The translations under genes were made by a program, and so were the position numbers. DNA of 64,000 nucleotides, from positions 186,001 through 250,000 of the forward strand of contig NZ_BOPB01000014.1 in NCBI RefSeq assembly GCF_016863535.1. Direction: 5' to 3'. The stretch's first letter is position 1. Each line of letters begins with the position of its first letter. The notes beneath the pieces are model-generated. The model had not been told where the DNA came from, did not search any database, and saw only the letters and a list, made by a program, of their open reading frames with translations. Shown here piece by piece: positions 23,833 to 36,877 of the stretch. The stretch comes from Micromonospora lutea (GTDB taxonomy: Bacteria; Actinomycetota; Actinomycetes; Mycobacteriales; Micromonosporaceae).

Positions 23833-24459
23833 GTGCTCACCGCCGACGAGTTCTTTCTGATCGCGCACAACGACAATCGGGGCAAGGCGAAGCTGCACCC
23901 GGCGGCGACCGGCCTCGGGCTGGCCGGCGGGCTCCTCAGCGAGCTCGTCCTCTATGGACATATCACGGTCGCCGCCGGCCAGGTCGCCGTGATCGACCGC
24001 CGGCCTCCGGCTGACGCGTTGGCGCACACCGTGTTGGACCAACTGGTCGGCGAGGCACAACACCAGTCGGTACGGACCTGGCTCAGCTTCCTCGCCCAGA
24101 CCTCGGTGACATCGGTGGGGGAGCGGCTGTCGCGGGCCGGCGTGCTGCGACGGCAGGAGACCCGACGGCTGCTGCGGACCACCGTCACCTACCAGCCGAT
24201 CGACGTCAACGTCGTGGCCTGGCCGGCCACCCGGTTGCGGGCGCTGCTGGAGCGCGCCGAGCCGCCCAGCGTGCCTGACGCGTTGCTGCTCGGGTTGGTC
24301 ACCGCCGCCGGACTGACCCGAGAGGTGCTGTGGAGCGCCGGTCCGCGCGCACATCACCGGCTCAACCTGATCATCCCGGCGCTGCCCGACCCGCTGAAGG
24401 AACTCGTGGCGCACACCGAGGCTGCCGTGGGCGCGGCGGTGCTGCGCGGCGCCCCCTGA
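23833..24459 (+). CDS. GPP34 (GOLPH3/VPS74-like) family protein
   Basis: A 208-residue actinobacterial homologue of Golgi phosphoprotein 3. Typical segments are LTADEFFLIAHNDNRGK at the start, GLGLAGGLLSELVLYGHI, LVGEAQHQSVRTWLSFLA and VPDALLLGLVTAAGL. In eukaryotes GOLPH3 binds PI4P; the bacterial role is unknown, though actinomycetes often encode several copies. GTG at 23833 follows GGGAGGACGT. It is 36 nt upstream of the amino-acid permease gene and may be co-transcribed with it. Confidence 0.85.
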   Translation: MLTADEFFLIAHNDNRGKAKLHPAATGLGLAGGLLSELVLYGHITVAAGQVAVIDRRPPADALAHTVLDQLVGEAQHQSVRTWLSFLAQTSVTSVGERLSRAGVLRRQETRRLLRTTVTYQPIDVNVVAWPATRLRALLERAEPPSVPDALLLGLVTAAGLTREVLWSAGPRAHHRLNLIIPALPDPLKELVAHTEAAVGAAVLRGAP

Positions 24460-24495
24460 CCCGGTACACCCCTTCCCCTCAGACCGGAGCGGTAC

Positions 24496-26019
24496 ATGTC
24501 CTCGACAGCGACAACCGAACGACCGAGCAACGTCTCCGAGGCGCTGGCCCGTGGCCGGCTCGGTGTCCCCTCAGTGATCTTCTTCGTCCTTTCCGCGGCG
24601 GCACCGCTGACCGTGGTCGCCGGCGTGGTCACCACCGGCTACGGGGTCATCGGAGTGCTCGGCATTCCACTGGCCTTCCTGGCGGTGGCCGCGGTCCTCG
24701 CGGTGTTCTCCGTCGGCTACGTGGCGATGGCCCGCCGGATGGCCAACGCCGGTGCCTTCTACGCATACGTGGCCCGTGGGTTGGGGCGCCCGGCCGGGGT
24801 GGGCACGGCCTGGGTGGCCCTGATCGCCTACAACGCCCTTCAGGTCGGGCTCTACGGGACCATCGGCGCGGCGGCCGCACCCGTGCTGGACCGGCTGTTC
24901 GGCATCGCGCCCCAGTGGTGGATCGTGGCCCTGGTGGCGTGGGCGCTGGTGGCGATGCTCGGCCTGCTCCGGGTGGACATCAACGGCATGGTGCTGGCGG
25001 CGCTGCTCTGCGCCGAGATCGCCATCATCGTCGTGTTCGACCTCGGCCAGCTGGGCAACCCGGCCGGCGGCAGCGTGAGCTTCGCCGCCTTCTCACCGGA
25101 CAACTTCTTCGTGTCCGGGCTCGGCGCGGTGCTGGTGCTGGCGATCCTCGGCTTCGTCGGGTTCGAGGCGGCGGTGGTCTTCAGCGAGGAGAGCAAGGAC
25201 CCGAAGCGTACGGTGCCGATGGCCACCTACCTGTCCGTGGTGATCATCGCGGTGGTCTATGCGCTCTCCTCGTGGAGCATGACGGTGGCGGTCGGGCCGG
25301 ACCGCATCGTCGAAGAGGCGGGCGCGCAGAGCGTTGAACTCATCTTCAACCTGGCCGGAGCACACCTGGGTGACACGGTCCTGGCCGTCGGGCAGGCGCT
25401 CTTCCTGACCTCGGTGCTGGCCGCCATGATCTCGTTCCACAACACCACCGCGCGCTACACCTTCGCGTTGGGCCGGGAGCGGGTGCTGCCCGCGGTGTTC
25501 GGGCGGACCTCGCCGACCACCGGCGCGCCCCGGGCCGCCTCGCTGGCGCAGAGCGCGCTCGGCCTGCTGGTGATCATCCTGTACGCGGTGAACGGCTGGG
25601 ACCCGGTCCTCCAGTTGTTCTTCTGGCTGGGCACCAGCGGTGGGTTCGGTGTGCTGCTGATGATCGCCACCACTGCGGTCGCGATCATCGCGTACTTCGC
25701 CCGCAGTGGTGAGCGGGAGACGCTGTGGCGACGGTTGATCGCCCCCAGCATCGCGGTGATCGCGCTGGTCGCGATCATCGTCCTGGCGGTGCAGAACTTC
25801 GCCAACCTGCTCGGCGTCGAGCCGGACTCGCCGCTGCGCTGGGCGATACCCGCGGCGTACCCGGTGGCGGCGGTGCTGGGTGGATTGTGGGGCCTGTCGC
25901 TGCGGCGCCGGCGCCCTGACACGTACGCCCGGATCGGGCTGGGCGCGGAGAGCGCGGCGGCCGTCGTGGCTCCCTCGCCGGTCACCGATCCGACGCCGAC
26001 GGTGGGGGTGCGGCGATGA
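24496..26019 (+). CDS. APC-family amino-acid permease
   Basis: A 507-residue inner-membrane transporter with about 12 transmembrane helices. The N-terminal FFVLSAAAPLTVVAG and the GFVGFEAAVVFSEESKDPKRTVP segment (after helix 6) are typical of the APC superfamily. Substrate cannot be predicted from sequence alone. The C-terminal 45 residues are cytoplasmic and disordered. ATG at 24496 follows CCGGAG. The stop overlaps the start of the GNAT gene by 4 nt, so the two are translationally coupled. Confidence 0.9.
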   Translation: MSSTATTERPSNVSEALARGRLGVPSVIFFVLSAAAPLTVVAGVVTTGYGVIGVLGIPLAFLAVAAVLAVFSVGYVAMARRMANAGAFYAYVARGLGRPAGVGTAWVALIAYNALQVGLYGTIGAAAAPVLDRLFGIAPQWWIVALVAWALVAMLGLLRVDINGMVLAALLCAEIAIIVVFDLGQLGNPAGGSVSFAAFSPDNFFVSGLGAVLVLAILGFVGFEAAVVFSEESKDPKRTVPMATYLSVVIIAVVYALSSWSMTVAVGPDRIVEEAGAQSVELIFNLAGAHLGDTVLAVGQALFLTSVLAAMISFHNTTARYTFALGRERVLPAVFGRTSPTTGAPRAASLAQSALGLLVIILYAVNGWDPVLQLFFWLGTSGGFGVLLMIATTAVAIIAYFARSGERETLWRRLIAPSIAVIALVAIIVLAVQNFANLLGVEPDSPLRWAIPAAYPVAAVLGGLWGLSLRRRRPDTYARIGLGAESAAAVVAPSPVTDPTPTVGVRR

Positions 26020-26609
26020 CCCGGTCGGAGATCGGCCGGCTCGGCACGGACGACGCCCGCTGGGTCGCCGAGCGGATCGCCGAATCGTTCCTGGTGCTGG
26101 ACGCGACCCGGTGGCTGGTGCCCGACGAGTCCAAGCGGGAGCCGGTGCTGGCCGGGAACTTCGAGATCATCGTGCGCCACGCGCTGCGGCATGGTCTGGT
26201 CTTCGGCACCGACGATCGGGCCGGGGTGGCGGTCTGGCTGCCGTCGGTCGGCGAACCGCTGCCGCCGCCGGAGAACTACGACGCTCGGTTGGCCGCGGCC
26301 TGCGGGGAGTGGACCCCGAACTTCGTGCGGCTGGACGAGTTGTTCGAGGCCAACCATCCGCACGCCGATCATCACCACCTGGCGCTGCTGGCCGTGCGTC
26401 CGGACCGCCAGGGCCAGGGTGTCGGCACGGCGCTGCTGCGCCACCATCATGCCTGGCTGGACGCCAACGGCATGCCGGCGTACCTGGAGGCGAGCAGCGA
26501 TGTCAGCCGGGACCTGTACGCGCGGCACGGCTACCGGGTCGCCGAGCCGTTCCGGCTGCCCGACGGTACGCCGTTCTGGCCGATGTGGCGGGAGCCCGTT
26601 GGCGGCTGA
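26016..26609 (+). CDS. GNAT-family N-acetyltransferase
   Basis: A 197-residue acetyl-CoA-dependent acetyltransferase. The acetyl-CoA loop is LLAVRPDRQGQGVGTALL (motif A), followed by LEASSDVSRDLYARHGYRV (motif B). An H-rich stretch (HPHADHHHL) precedes motif A. It is coupled to the permease by an ATGA overlap, suggesting action on the transported compound or a derivative. A 15-bp perfect hairpin terminator ends the unit. Confidence 0.9.
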   Translation: MTRSEIGRLGTDDARWVAERIAESFLVLDATRWLVPDESKREPVLAGNFEIIVRHALRHGLVFGTDDRAGVAVWLPSVGEPLPPPENYDARLAAACGEWTPNFVRLDELFEANHPHADHHHLALLAVRPDRQGQGVGTALLRHHHAWLDANGMPAYLEASSDVSRDLYARHGYRVAEPFRLPDGTPFWPMWREPVGG

Positions 26610-26624
26610 GGCGGTAACCAGACA

Positions 26625-26657
26625 CTGGGGGCCGGGTCCGACGGACCCGGCCCCCAG
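26625..26657. terminator. bidirectional hairpin terminator
   Basis: Perfect 15-bp stem, CTGGGGGCCGGGTCC with its complement at 26643-26657, around a 3-nt loop. It lies between the convergent GNAT and sigma-factor genes. Confidence 0.85.
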
Positions 26658-26669
26658 CGCCACCCCCTG

Positions 26670-27494
26670 CTAGTACGTACCGTCGAGCTGCCCCCGCAGC
26701 TTCGTCAGGGCCCGGGCCAGCAGCCGGGACACATGCATCTGCGAGACGCCGATCTGCTCCGCGATCTGCGACTGCGTCAGGTTGCCGTAGAACCGCAGCG
26801 TCAGGATCTTCTGCTCACGCTCGTCAAGCGTGGCCAGCGCCGGGCCCAGCGCGACCCGCAGCTCGGCCAGCTCGAACTCGCTGTCCTCGCCGCCGAGCAT
26901 GTCGCCCAGCTCGGTCGCGCGGTCACCGTCGCCGGTCGGGGTGGACAGCGACACCGCGTTGTACGCGCGGGCGCCCTCCAGGCCTTCCAGCACCTCTTCC
27001 TCGGTGAGCTTCAGGTGGGCGGCGATGTCGGCGACCGTCGGGGAACGGCCCAGGGTCTGCAGCAGGGTGCTGTTGGCGTCGGAGATCGCCAGCCGCAGCT
27101 CCTGCAACCGGCGGGGTACGCGGATGTCCCACGTCCGGTCGCGGAAGTGCCGCTTCAGCTCACCGATGATGGTGGGGATCGCGTAGCCGGCGAAGTCGAC
27201 CCCGCGGGAGGGGTCGAACTTGTCGATGGCCTTGATGAGCCCGACAGCAGCGGTCTGTGCGAGATCGTCGGTGGGCTCGCCGCGACCGCTGTAGCGGTGG
27301 GCGAGGTGGTTGGCCAGTGGCAGCCAGGCCTCGATCGCCCGCTCGCGCAGCGCGTCCCGGGAGGGGTGCCCGGCCGGCAGCGCGGCCATGGCGTTCAGTA
27401 GCTCGGCGGCGCTGTCGGTGAGCGCCCGTGGGTCGAGCTTGGCGGCCGGGGTCGCCTGGGTGGTTGCCGGCTCGGTGATCGTTGGCGCGGTCAT
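26670..27494 (-). CDS. SigB/SigF/SigG-type RNA polymerase sigma factor
   Basis: A 274-residue alternative sigma-70 factor of the stress/sporulation group. Region 2 contains DDLAQTAAVGLIKAIDKFDPSRG and the -10-recognising YAIPTIIGELKRHFRDRTWDIRVPRR; region 3 and the region 4 helix-turn-helix (LTQSQIAEQIGVSQMHVSRLLARAL) follow. Such factors recognise GTTT-N14-16-GGGTA promoters, which are abundant in this window. No anti-sigma or antagonist gene adjoins it. ATG at 27494 follows CAGGGAGG. The 391-bp region upstream is AT-richer than its surroundings and may hold several promoters. Confidence 0.93.
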   Translation of the reverse strand: MTAPTITEPATTQATPAAKLDPRALTDSAAELLNAMAALPAGHPSRDALRERAIEAWLPLANHLAHRYSGRGEPTDDLAQTAAVGLIKAIDKFDPSRGVDFAGYAIPTIIGELKRHFRDRTWDIRVPRRLQELRLAISDANSTLLQTLGRSPTVADIAAHLKLTEEEVLEGLEGARAYNAVSLSTPTGDGDRATELGDMLGGEDSEFELAELRVALGPALATLDEREQKILTLRFYGNLTQSQIAEQIGVSQMHVSRLLARALTKLRGQLDGTY

Positions 27495-27885
27495 GGTGGT
27501 CCTCCCTGCACCTCGTCCGCGGATATAGACGTGACGCTTTGGTTGGTTCTGTTAGTACGTTCGGGAGACACCTTAGCCCGATCGTCTCCAGGAAATCTAG
27601 CCGAACGGACGATGTACTTAAGTTATTTATCTTCCGAAAAGCCATAAATCGGTACACGGCAGCGCGGCCGGGCTCGGTGAATCCTCATGGAACCGGCGTC
27701 CTGACGGCCGATCGGGCCACTCGGGGATGCCCGAACGTCGCTCGCCGCCGGGTCGCACGATGGCACGCAGGCGTCGAACGGACGATGCCGACGGCTTGTG
27801 GCAGCACGAGTGTCACCAATCCGTCGTTGTCCCGTGGACGGGACCGGGCTTAGCGTCGCGGGGTACATCCTGATCCGGAGGTGCC
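27495..27885. other. long AT-richer intergenic region upstream of the sigma-factor gene
   Basis: It contains an AT-rich stretch at about 27610-27660, a 6-bp inverted repeat GGAGAC...GTCTCC near 27562-27590, and a 13-nt direct repeat CGAACGGACGATG at 27602-27614 and 27775-27787. GGGTAC at 27861-27866 resembles a SigB-type -10 for the next plus-strand gene, but no -35 fits. I see no gene in it. Confidence 0.5.
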
Positions 27886-28620
27886 GTGCTCGATCCTGCC
27901 GTTCCACACCTCGTCGTGAACTGCCGCACGCTGTACTTCAGCTGGCTGCCGGCAGACCCGGACGCGGTGGCGGCGCTGGTCCCTGCGGGGCTGCGGCCCC
28001 ACCCGGACCGGGAGGTCTTCATGAACCAGTACGTGGTGGACGACGAGAGCCAGACCTCCGGCTTCGGCTCCTACTCCCTGACCTACATCGGGGTCACGCT
28101 GGTCGGCATGGATGCCCCGGACGGGGTGACCCCGGGGGGTTGGTGGACCCACTACGTCAGCTCCAGCGAGCGGGTACGCGGCTACGCCGTGGCCCGAGGC
28201 GCCCCGGCCCTGCCGGGCTGCACCAGCATCACCGAGCAGGGCGACACGATCGTCACCGAGACCGCCATCGAGGGTCTGCCGGTGATCCGGGCCCAGGTGC
28301 GGGTCGGTGACACCGGGCACGCCATGCACAACGGCCACCACCGTTACCTGACCGAGCTGCACGGTCAACTGGTCAGCAGCATCTATCCGGTGATCGCCGA
28401 ACCATCCACCGCGTTCGAGATCGAATCGGTGGAGTTCCTCGATCCGGATCACCCGGTGTACGCGCTGCGCCCGGAAAATCCGCTCACCATCGCCTGGGGC
28501 TACTACTCGCCGCGTTCCTCGTTCGCGTACCCCGGTGGGCTGACGGTACTCGGCGAACTGGAACCGGGCTGGCCGGCGCCGGACCGCTGGTCGCGCAGCG
28601 GTCTGCCGTCGAGGCCGTAG
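27886..28620 (+). CDS. acetoacetate decarboxylase-family protein
   Basis: A 244-residue protein of the acetoacetate decarboxylase-like fold, used in actinomycetes by several unrelated enzymes. Matching segments are YFSWLPADPDAVAALVPAGLRPHPDR and VFMNQYVVDD at the start and YAVARGAPALPGCTS, with a C-terminal PRSSFAYPGG. I cannot identify a Schiff-base lysine, so decarboxylase activity is doubtful. GTG at 27886 follows GGAGG. The gene is likely monocistronic. Confidence 0.65.
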   Translation: MLDPAVPHLVVNCRTLYFSWLPADPDAVAALVPAGLRPHPDREVFMNQYVVDDESQTSGFGSYSLTYIGVTLVGMDAPDGVTPGGWWTHYVSSSERVRGYAVARGAPALPGCTSITEQGDTIVTETAIEGLPVIRAQVRVGDTGHAMHNGHHRYLTELHGQLVSSIYPVIAEPSTAFEIESVEFLDPDHPVYALRPENPLTIAWGYYSPRSSFAYPGGLTVLGELEPGWPAPDRWSRSGLPSRP

Positions 28621-28644
28621 CACCGATCAGATCCGCGCGGCGAG

Positions 28645-28668
28645 GTTTCCACCGGCCCGTTCGGGTAA
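28645..28668 (+). promoter_or_regulatory. SigB-type promoter GTTT-N14-GGGTAA
   Basis: GTTT at 28645-28648, a 14-nt spacer and GGGTAA at 28663-28668, leaving a leader of about 60 nt before the small gene at 28733. Confidence 0.65.
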
Positions 28669-28732
28669 GTCAGACACCGGGTTGGCGCGTTCCGGTGACT
28701 GACCCTCACCCCGAGCAGGGAGGAGCCGCAGC

Positions 28733-28861
28733 ATGTCCGGCGAGCCGACGAACTCCGCGACCGAACACCGCGAGCAGGCGGTGGAGGGCGAGCGGGGGGC
28801 GCTGTTGACCGTACTGGTGATGGTCCTGCTCGGCCTGGCCGGCATCTTCGCCGTCTCCTGA
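28733..28861 (+). CDS. 42-residue single-pass membrane protein
   Basis: A very small gene with a good GGGAGGAG site 9 nt before its ATG. The protein starts MSGEPTNSATEHREQ with an acidic, charged half, and its second half is one transmembrane helix (LLTVLVMVLLGLAGIFAV). The SigB-type promoter at 28645 and a terminator right after the stop frame it as a monocistronic stress-regulated unit. Function is unknown. Confidence 0.7.
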   Translation: MSGEPTNSATEHREQAVEGERGALLTVLVMVLLGLAGIFAVS

Positions 28862-28868
28862 GCCGGGC

Positions 28869-28895
28869 GGGCGGCCCCGGAAACCGGAGCCGCCC
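28869..28895. terminator. hairpin terminator between convergent genes
   Basis: GGGCGGCCCCGG pairs with CCGGAGCCGCCC with one mismatch around a 3-nt loop, between the small membrane protein gene and the 3' end of the pirin gene. Confidence 0.7.
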
Positions 28896-28910
28896 CGCTT
28901 TCCTCGGTGG

Positions 28911-29897
28911 TCAGGGACGCTCGCCCTGGCCGTCGGTGTGCGGCAGCCGCGCTGCCGGGATCACGCCGAGTCGTCCGGCCTGGAAGTCGTCGAACGCCTG
29001 GATCAGCTCGTCGCGGGTGTTCATCACGAACGGCCCGTAGTGCGCCACCGGCTCCCGGATCGGCAGACCGCCCATGATGTACAGATCCAGCGTCGGGGTG
29101 CGGCTGTCCTGGCGGGCGTTGGCCCTGAACCGCAACGCGTCACCTGGCCCGTGCACGGCCAACTGCCCGGTCCGTACGCCCCGCCCGTTCGCGCCGACGG
29201 TGCCTCGACCGCCGAGCACGTACACCAGCGCGTTGAAGTCGGGCCGCCAGGGCAGGTCGACCTGTGCCCCGGGCTCCACCGTCACGTGGCTGACGGTGAT
29301 CGGGGTGTACGTGGAGCCGGGCCCCTGGTGGCCGGCTATCTCACCGGCGATCACCCGGATCAGCGCGCCGCCGTCCGGGGTGGTCAGCAGGGCCGCCTGG
29401 TTGCCCCGGATGTCCTGGTACTTCGGTGAGCTCATCTTGGCGGCCCGGGGCAGGTTGACCCACAGCTGGGTGCCGTGGAACAACCCACCGCTGACCACCA
29501 GGTGCTCCGGCGGGGCCTCGATGTGCAGGAGACCACTGCCGGCGGTCATCCACTGGGTGTCGCCGTTGGTGATCGTGCCACCACCGCCGTGACTGTCCTG
29601 GTGGTCGAAGATCCCGTCGATGATGTAGGTGACGGTCTCGAAGCCGCGGTGGGGGTGCCAGGAGGTGCCCTTCGGCTCGCCGGGGGCATAGTCCACCTCG
29701 CCCATCTGGTCGAGCATGATGAACGGGTCCAACTCGCTCATCGGCACCCCGGCGAAGGCCTTGCGCACCGGGAAGCCCTCGCCCTCGAAGCCGCTGGGCG
29801 CGGTGGTGAGCCGGCGAACCGGCCGGAACGTGGTGGACTCGTCGAGCCGGGGTAGCCGGGGCAGGACGAGGACGTTGTCGACGGTGATGGCGGGCAT
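28911..29897 (-). CDS. pirin-family protein
   Basis: A 328-residue bicupin. The N-terminal cupin has the iron-binding pattern of pirins, with HPHRGFETVTYIIDG (His cluster) and a downstream HIEAPPEHL segment; the C-terminal cupin follows LPWRPDFNALVYVLGG. Bacterial pirins include quercetinase-like enzymes and redox-linked regulators; the role here is unknown. The gene follows the MarR gene on the same strand after 10 nt, so it is the likely target of that regulator. Confidence 0.9.
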   Translation of the reverse strand: MPAITVDNVLVLPRLPRLDESTTFRPVRRLTTAPSGFEGEGFPVRKAFAGVPMSELDPFIMLDQMGEVDYAPGEPKGTSWHPHRGFETVTYIIDGIFDHQDSHGGGGTITNGDTQWMTAGSGLLHIEAPPEHLVVSGGLFHGTQLWVNLPRAAKMSSPKYQDIRGNQAALLTTPDGGALIRVIAGEIAGHQGPGSTYTPITVSHVTVEPGAQVDLPWRPDFNALVYVLGGRGTVGANGRGVRTGQLAVHGPGDALRFRANARQDSRTPTLDLYIMGGLPIREPVAHYGPFVMNTRDELIQAFDDFQAGRLGVIPAARLPHTDGQGERP

Positions 29898-29907
29898 CGG
29901 GGCTCCT

Positions 29908-30402
29908 TCAGTCGTCGCCGGGCATGGTGGCGAGGGTGGCGTCGCCGCCGTCGGCCTCTCGCAGCCGTCGGCCGAGCCGGGTGAAGATCCTGGTCAGGCA
30001 GGCGACCTCGGCGTCGTCGAGATCGTCCATGAGATGGGTACGCACGGAATGCAGGTGGTGCGGTGCGGCCTCCCGCAGCGCCAGCAGCCCGGCGGCGGTC
30101 AGGACCGCCTCGCTGCCCCGCCTGTCCTGGGGACAGGGCTGCCGGGCGACCAGGCCACGCCGCTGCATGGTGGAGATCTGATAGGTCAGCCGGCTGGGTG
30201 AGAAGACCAGGCGGTCGGCCAGCTCGCCCATCCGCAGCCGGTGCCCGGGAACTTCGGAGAGCAGCACCAGCACGTGGTAGTCGGCGAAGCTGAGCCCGCT
30301 GGCAGCGCGCAGGTCGTCCTCCAGCCGGGTGAACAACCGCTGGCTGGCCTCGATGTAGGTCCGCCAGGCGGCTGGGCGGTCGCGGTCCATGCTCTCGGTC
30401 AC
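29908..30402 (-). CDS. MarR-family regulator
   Basis: A 164-residue winged-helix repressor-type protein. The core is LSFADYHVLVLLSEVPGHRLRM, with RLRMGELADRLVFSPSRLTYQIS as the recognition helices and RRGLVARQPCPQDRRGSEAVLT as the wing. The single Cys (C-P-Q-D-R-R) could sense oxidants. GTG at 30402 is preferred because -10-like TACTGT ends six bases upstream, predicting a leaderless mRNA; ATG at 30390 is an alternative. A palindrome at 30423-30434 would let it repress itself and the pirin gene. Confidence 0.9.
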   Translation of the reverse strand: MTESMDRDRPAAWRTYIEASQRLFTRLEDDLRAASGLSFADYHVLVLLSEVPGHRLRMGELADRLVFSPSRLTYQISTMQRRGLVARQPCPQDRRGSEAVLTAAGLLALREAAPHHLHSVRTHLMDDLDDAEVACLTRIFTRLGRRLREADGGDATLATMPGDD

Positions 30403-30422
30403 GCCGCCACAGTAGCACCTAC

Positions 30423-30434
30423 TTAAAATTTGAA
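30423..30434. promoter_or_regulatory. MarR-type operator TTnAAATTTnAA
   Basis: TTAAAATTTGAA is an AT-rich palindrome (10 of 12 positions) placed between the presumed -10 and -35 of the marR-pirin operon. Confidence 0.5.
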
Positions 30435-30574
30435 CAACAATGTCGTGCGCTGGTCAACCCGATGTTCCGGAGGAATCTGAGGTGGAGTGTTGAAGCTTTG
30501 AAAGAGTGGCGGGGAGGGGTCACCCGGGCGGGCCCGGTGGGCGCCCGGTGCGGGTGGTGTGAGACTCTGCCGCC

Positions 30575-31096
30575 GTGGAACTGAGCGCTCCTGGCCTGCT
30601 GCTGCGTCCCTGGCGGGAGGCGGACGCACCCGCCGTGCTGGAGGCCTGGCGTGATCCGGCCATCGCCCAGTGGAATCCGCAGGGCGACCCGCTCGACCTC
30701 GATGCCGCGCTGCGCTGGCTACGGTGGCGCGCCGACTGGTCGAGTGGTGGCCACGTGTCGTTGGCGGCGGCCGATCCGACCGACCCGGAAGTCCTGCTCG
30801 GCTCGGTCTCGCTGCACCGTATTCACGCCGGCGACGCCTCGATCGGTTACTGGACCGTGGCTGCCGCGCGTGGCCGAGGAGTCGCCACGGCGGCGGTCGT
30901 GCGGCTCACCGAGTGGGCCTTCGCCGACCGCGGACTGGAGCGGATCGAACTCTGTCACGCGGTGGCCAACGCCGCGTCCTGTCGGGTCGCCGAGCGTGCC
31001 GGCTTCCGAGCCGAGGGCACCCTGCGGCAGTCGCACCGCTACGGCGACGGCCGCCGCTACGACGAGCACCTGCACGCCCGCCTCGCCACCGACTGA
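30575..31096 (+). CDS. GNAT acetyltransferase, RimJ/RimL-like
   Basis: A 173-residue N-acetyltransferase of the RimJ/RimL type. It shows the start LSAPGLLLRPWREADAPAVLE, the acetyl-CoA motif GYWTVAAARGRGVATAAVVR and the late VANAASCRVAERAGFRAEG. The substrate is probably a protein N-terminus or a small molecule. GTG at 30575 gives the canonical N-terminus, but no clear ribosome site is seen. It is single and is followed by a convergent hairpin terminator. Confidence 0.9.
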   Translation: MELSAPGLLLRPWREADAPAVLEAWRDPAIAQWNPQGDPLDLDAALRWLRWRADWSSGGHVSLAAADPTDPEVLLGSVSLHRIHAGDASIGYWTVAAARGRGVATAAVVRLTEWAFADRGLERIELCHAVANAASCRVAERAGFRAEGTLRQSHRYGDGRRYDEHLHARLATD

Positions 31097-31147
31097 ATCG
31101 AGGGCGGGTGGCCCTTGGCCTTCGAGGGCGCGCGCACCCACCTACAC

Positions 31148-31172
31148 CGGGCGGCCCCATCCGGGCCGCCCG
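31148..31172. terminator. hairpin terminator between convergent genes
   Basis: Perfect 10-bp stem, CGGGCGGCCC with its complement at 31163-31172, around a 5-nt loop. Confidence 0.75.
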
Positions 31173-31190
31173 GTCGCGGTGTCGACGGCG

Positions 31191-31778
31191 TCAGGCCGTC
31201 GCCTGCGGCGCGCGCCCACCCAGGTTCAGCCGGGCCAGCAGTTGACGGGCCTGGTCGGCCACGTCGGCCTCCACGGTGACCGCGTACTGGTTGGCCCGCA
31301 GTGAACTGGCGGAGGTGAAGTCCCGCTGCCCGCCCGTCATCGTGTGCGCGATGGCTCCGAAGACGGCACCCCAGATCGCGCCGATGACCAGACCCGCGAG
31401 GATCACCGCCACCCAGTTCCCGACGGTGAAGATGCCGAACAGCAGGCCGATGAGCAGTCCGAACCAGGCCCCCGTACCGGCCCCGATCAGTGCGGCGCGG
31501 ACGGTGGTCATCCGGCCCAGCACGGTCTCCACCAGGGTCAGGTCGGTGCCGATGATGGCGGTGCGTTCGACCGGGAACCGGTTGTCGGCGAGGTGGTCCA
31601 CCACCCGCTGGGCGGCCGGATAGTCCGGAAACGCGCCGATCGTCACGGTCGGTGGCCCGATCGGTGGTCCGTTACCGTCGCCGCTGGGCGCGGTGGGACG
31701 GCCGCCGGGGCCCGACGGGAGGGTGCCGCCGCCGGTCATACCCGGCTGCCAGGCCGAGGGGTTCGACTGTGTGGTCAT
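31191..31778 (-). CDS. general stress protein with YflT-like domain, membrane-associated
   Basis: A 195-residue protein. Residues 1-45 are Pro/Gly-rich and disordered; an YflT/GSP17M-like ferredoxin-fold domain follows (about 45-80, VTIGAFPDYPAAQRVVDHLAD), then two glycine-rich transmembrane helices (about 95-140), and a C-terminal soluble part resembling the second half of the same fold. It is common in actinobacteria and usually annotated as a general stress protein. No convincing SigB-type promoter is visible upstream. Confidence 0.75.
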   Translation of the reverse strand: MTTQSNPSAWQPGMTGGGTLPSGPGGRPTAPSGDGNGPPIGPPTVTIGAFPDYPAAQRVVDHLADNRFPVERTAIIGTDLTLVETVLGRMTTVRAALIGAGTGAWFGLLIGLLFGIFTVGNWVAVILAGLVIGAIWGAVFGAIAHTMTGGQRDFTSASSLRANQYAVTVEADVADQARQLLARLNLGGRAPQATA

Positions 31779-31910
31779 TGGTCTCCTCCTTCGTCACCGG
31801 TCGCCTTCCCGCGTCGGCGCGGCGGTAACACCCCCGGTGGGTCGGGCTGGCGGCCCTGGCGTCGACCGCGTCCAGCGCCCCCGACGAACCAGCGCCGAGC
31901 GGACAGGGAC

Positions 31911-31950
31911 GGGCCCCCGACGCTGCCGCTACGGGCGGTGTCGGGGGCCC
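31911..31950 (-). terminator. hairpin terminator after the GH6 gene
   Basis: Perfect 11-bp stem, GGGCCCCCGAC with its complement at 31940-31950, around an 18-nt loop, starting 16 nt past the GH6 stop. Confidence 0.75.
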
Positions 31951-31965
31951 AGTCGGATCTGTCGA

Positions 31966-36688
<4,723 letters not shown>

Positions 36689-36877
36689 GAAGGCAGCCTA
36701 GTCCGCCCGCTCGACCGGACGTTTCCGATCATCGCCTGGGCATGTCGGGCCGGGACATCAGGGCAGGTCAGGACCGCTCCGATGCGACCTGTCCAGAAAA
36801 AGGGGGTGATCGCAGCGGCGTGCTGGCCGGGTGACGGGGTAAGCGCGGCGGGCAAACCATGCGACAGGAGGGACGTC

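Noticed and set aside
27495-27885. A small protein gene in the region upstream of the sigma factor
   Set aside because: The open frames there show no coding bias or ribosome site and run through AT-rich DNA that is more likely regulatory.
36721-36743. GTTT-N13-GGGCAT upstream of the channel-like gene as a SigB-type promoter
   Set aside because: The spacer is one base shorter than the accepted range and the leader would be about 130 nt; kept only as a weak candidate.
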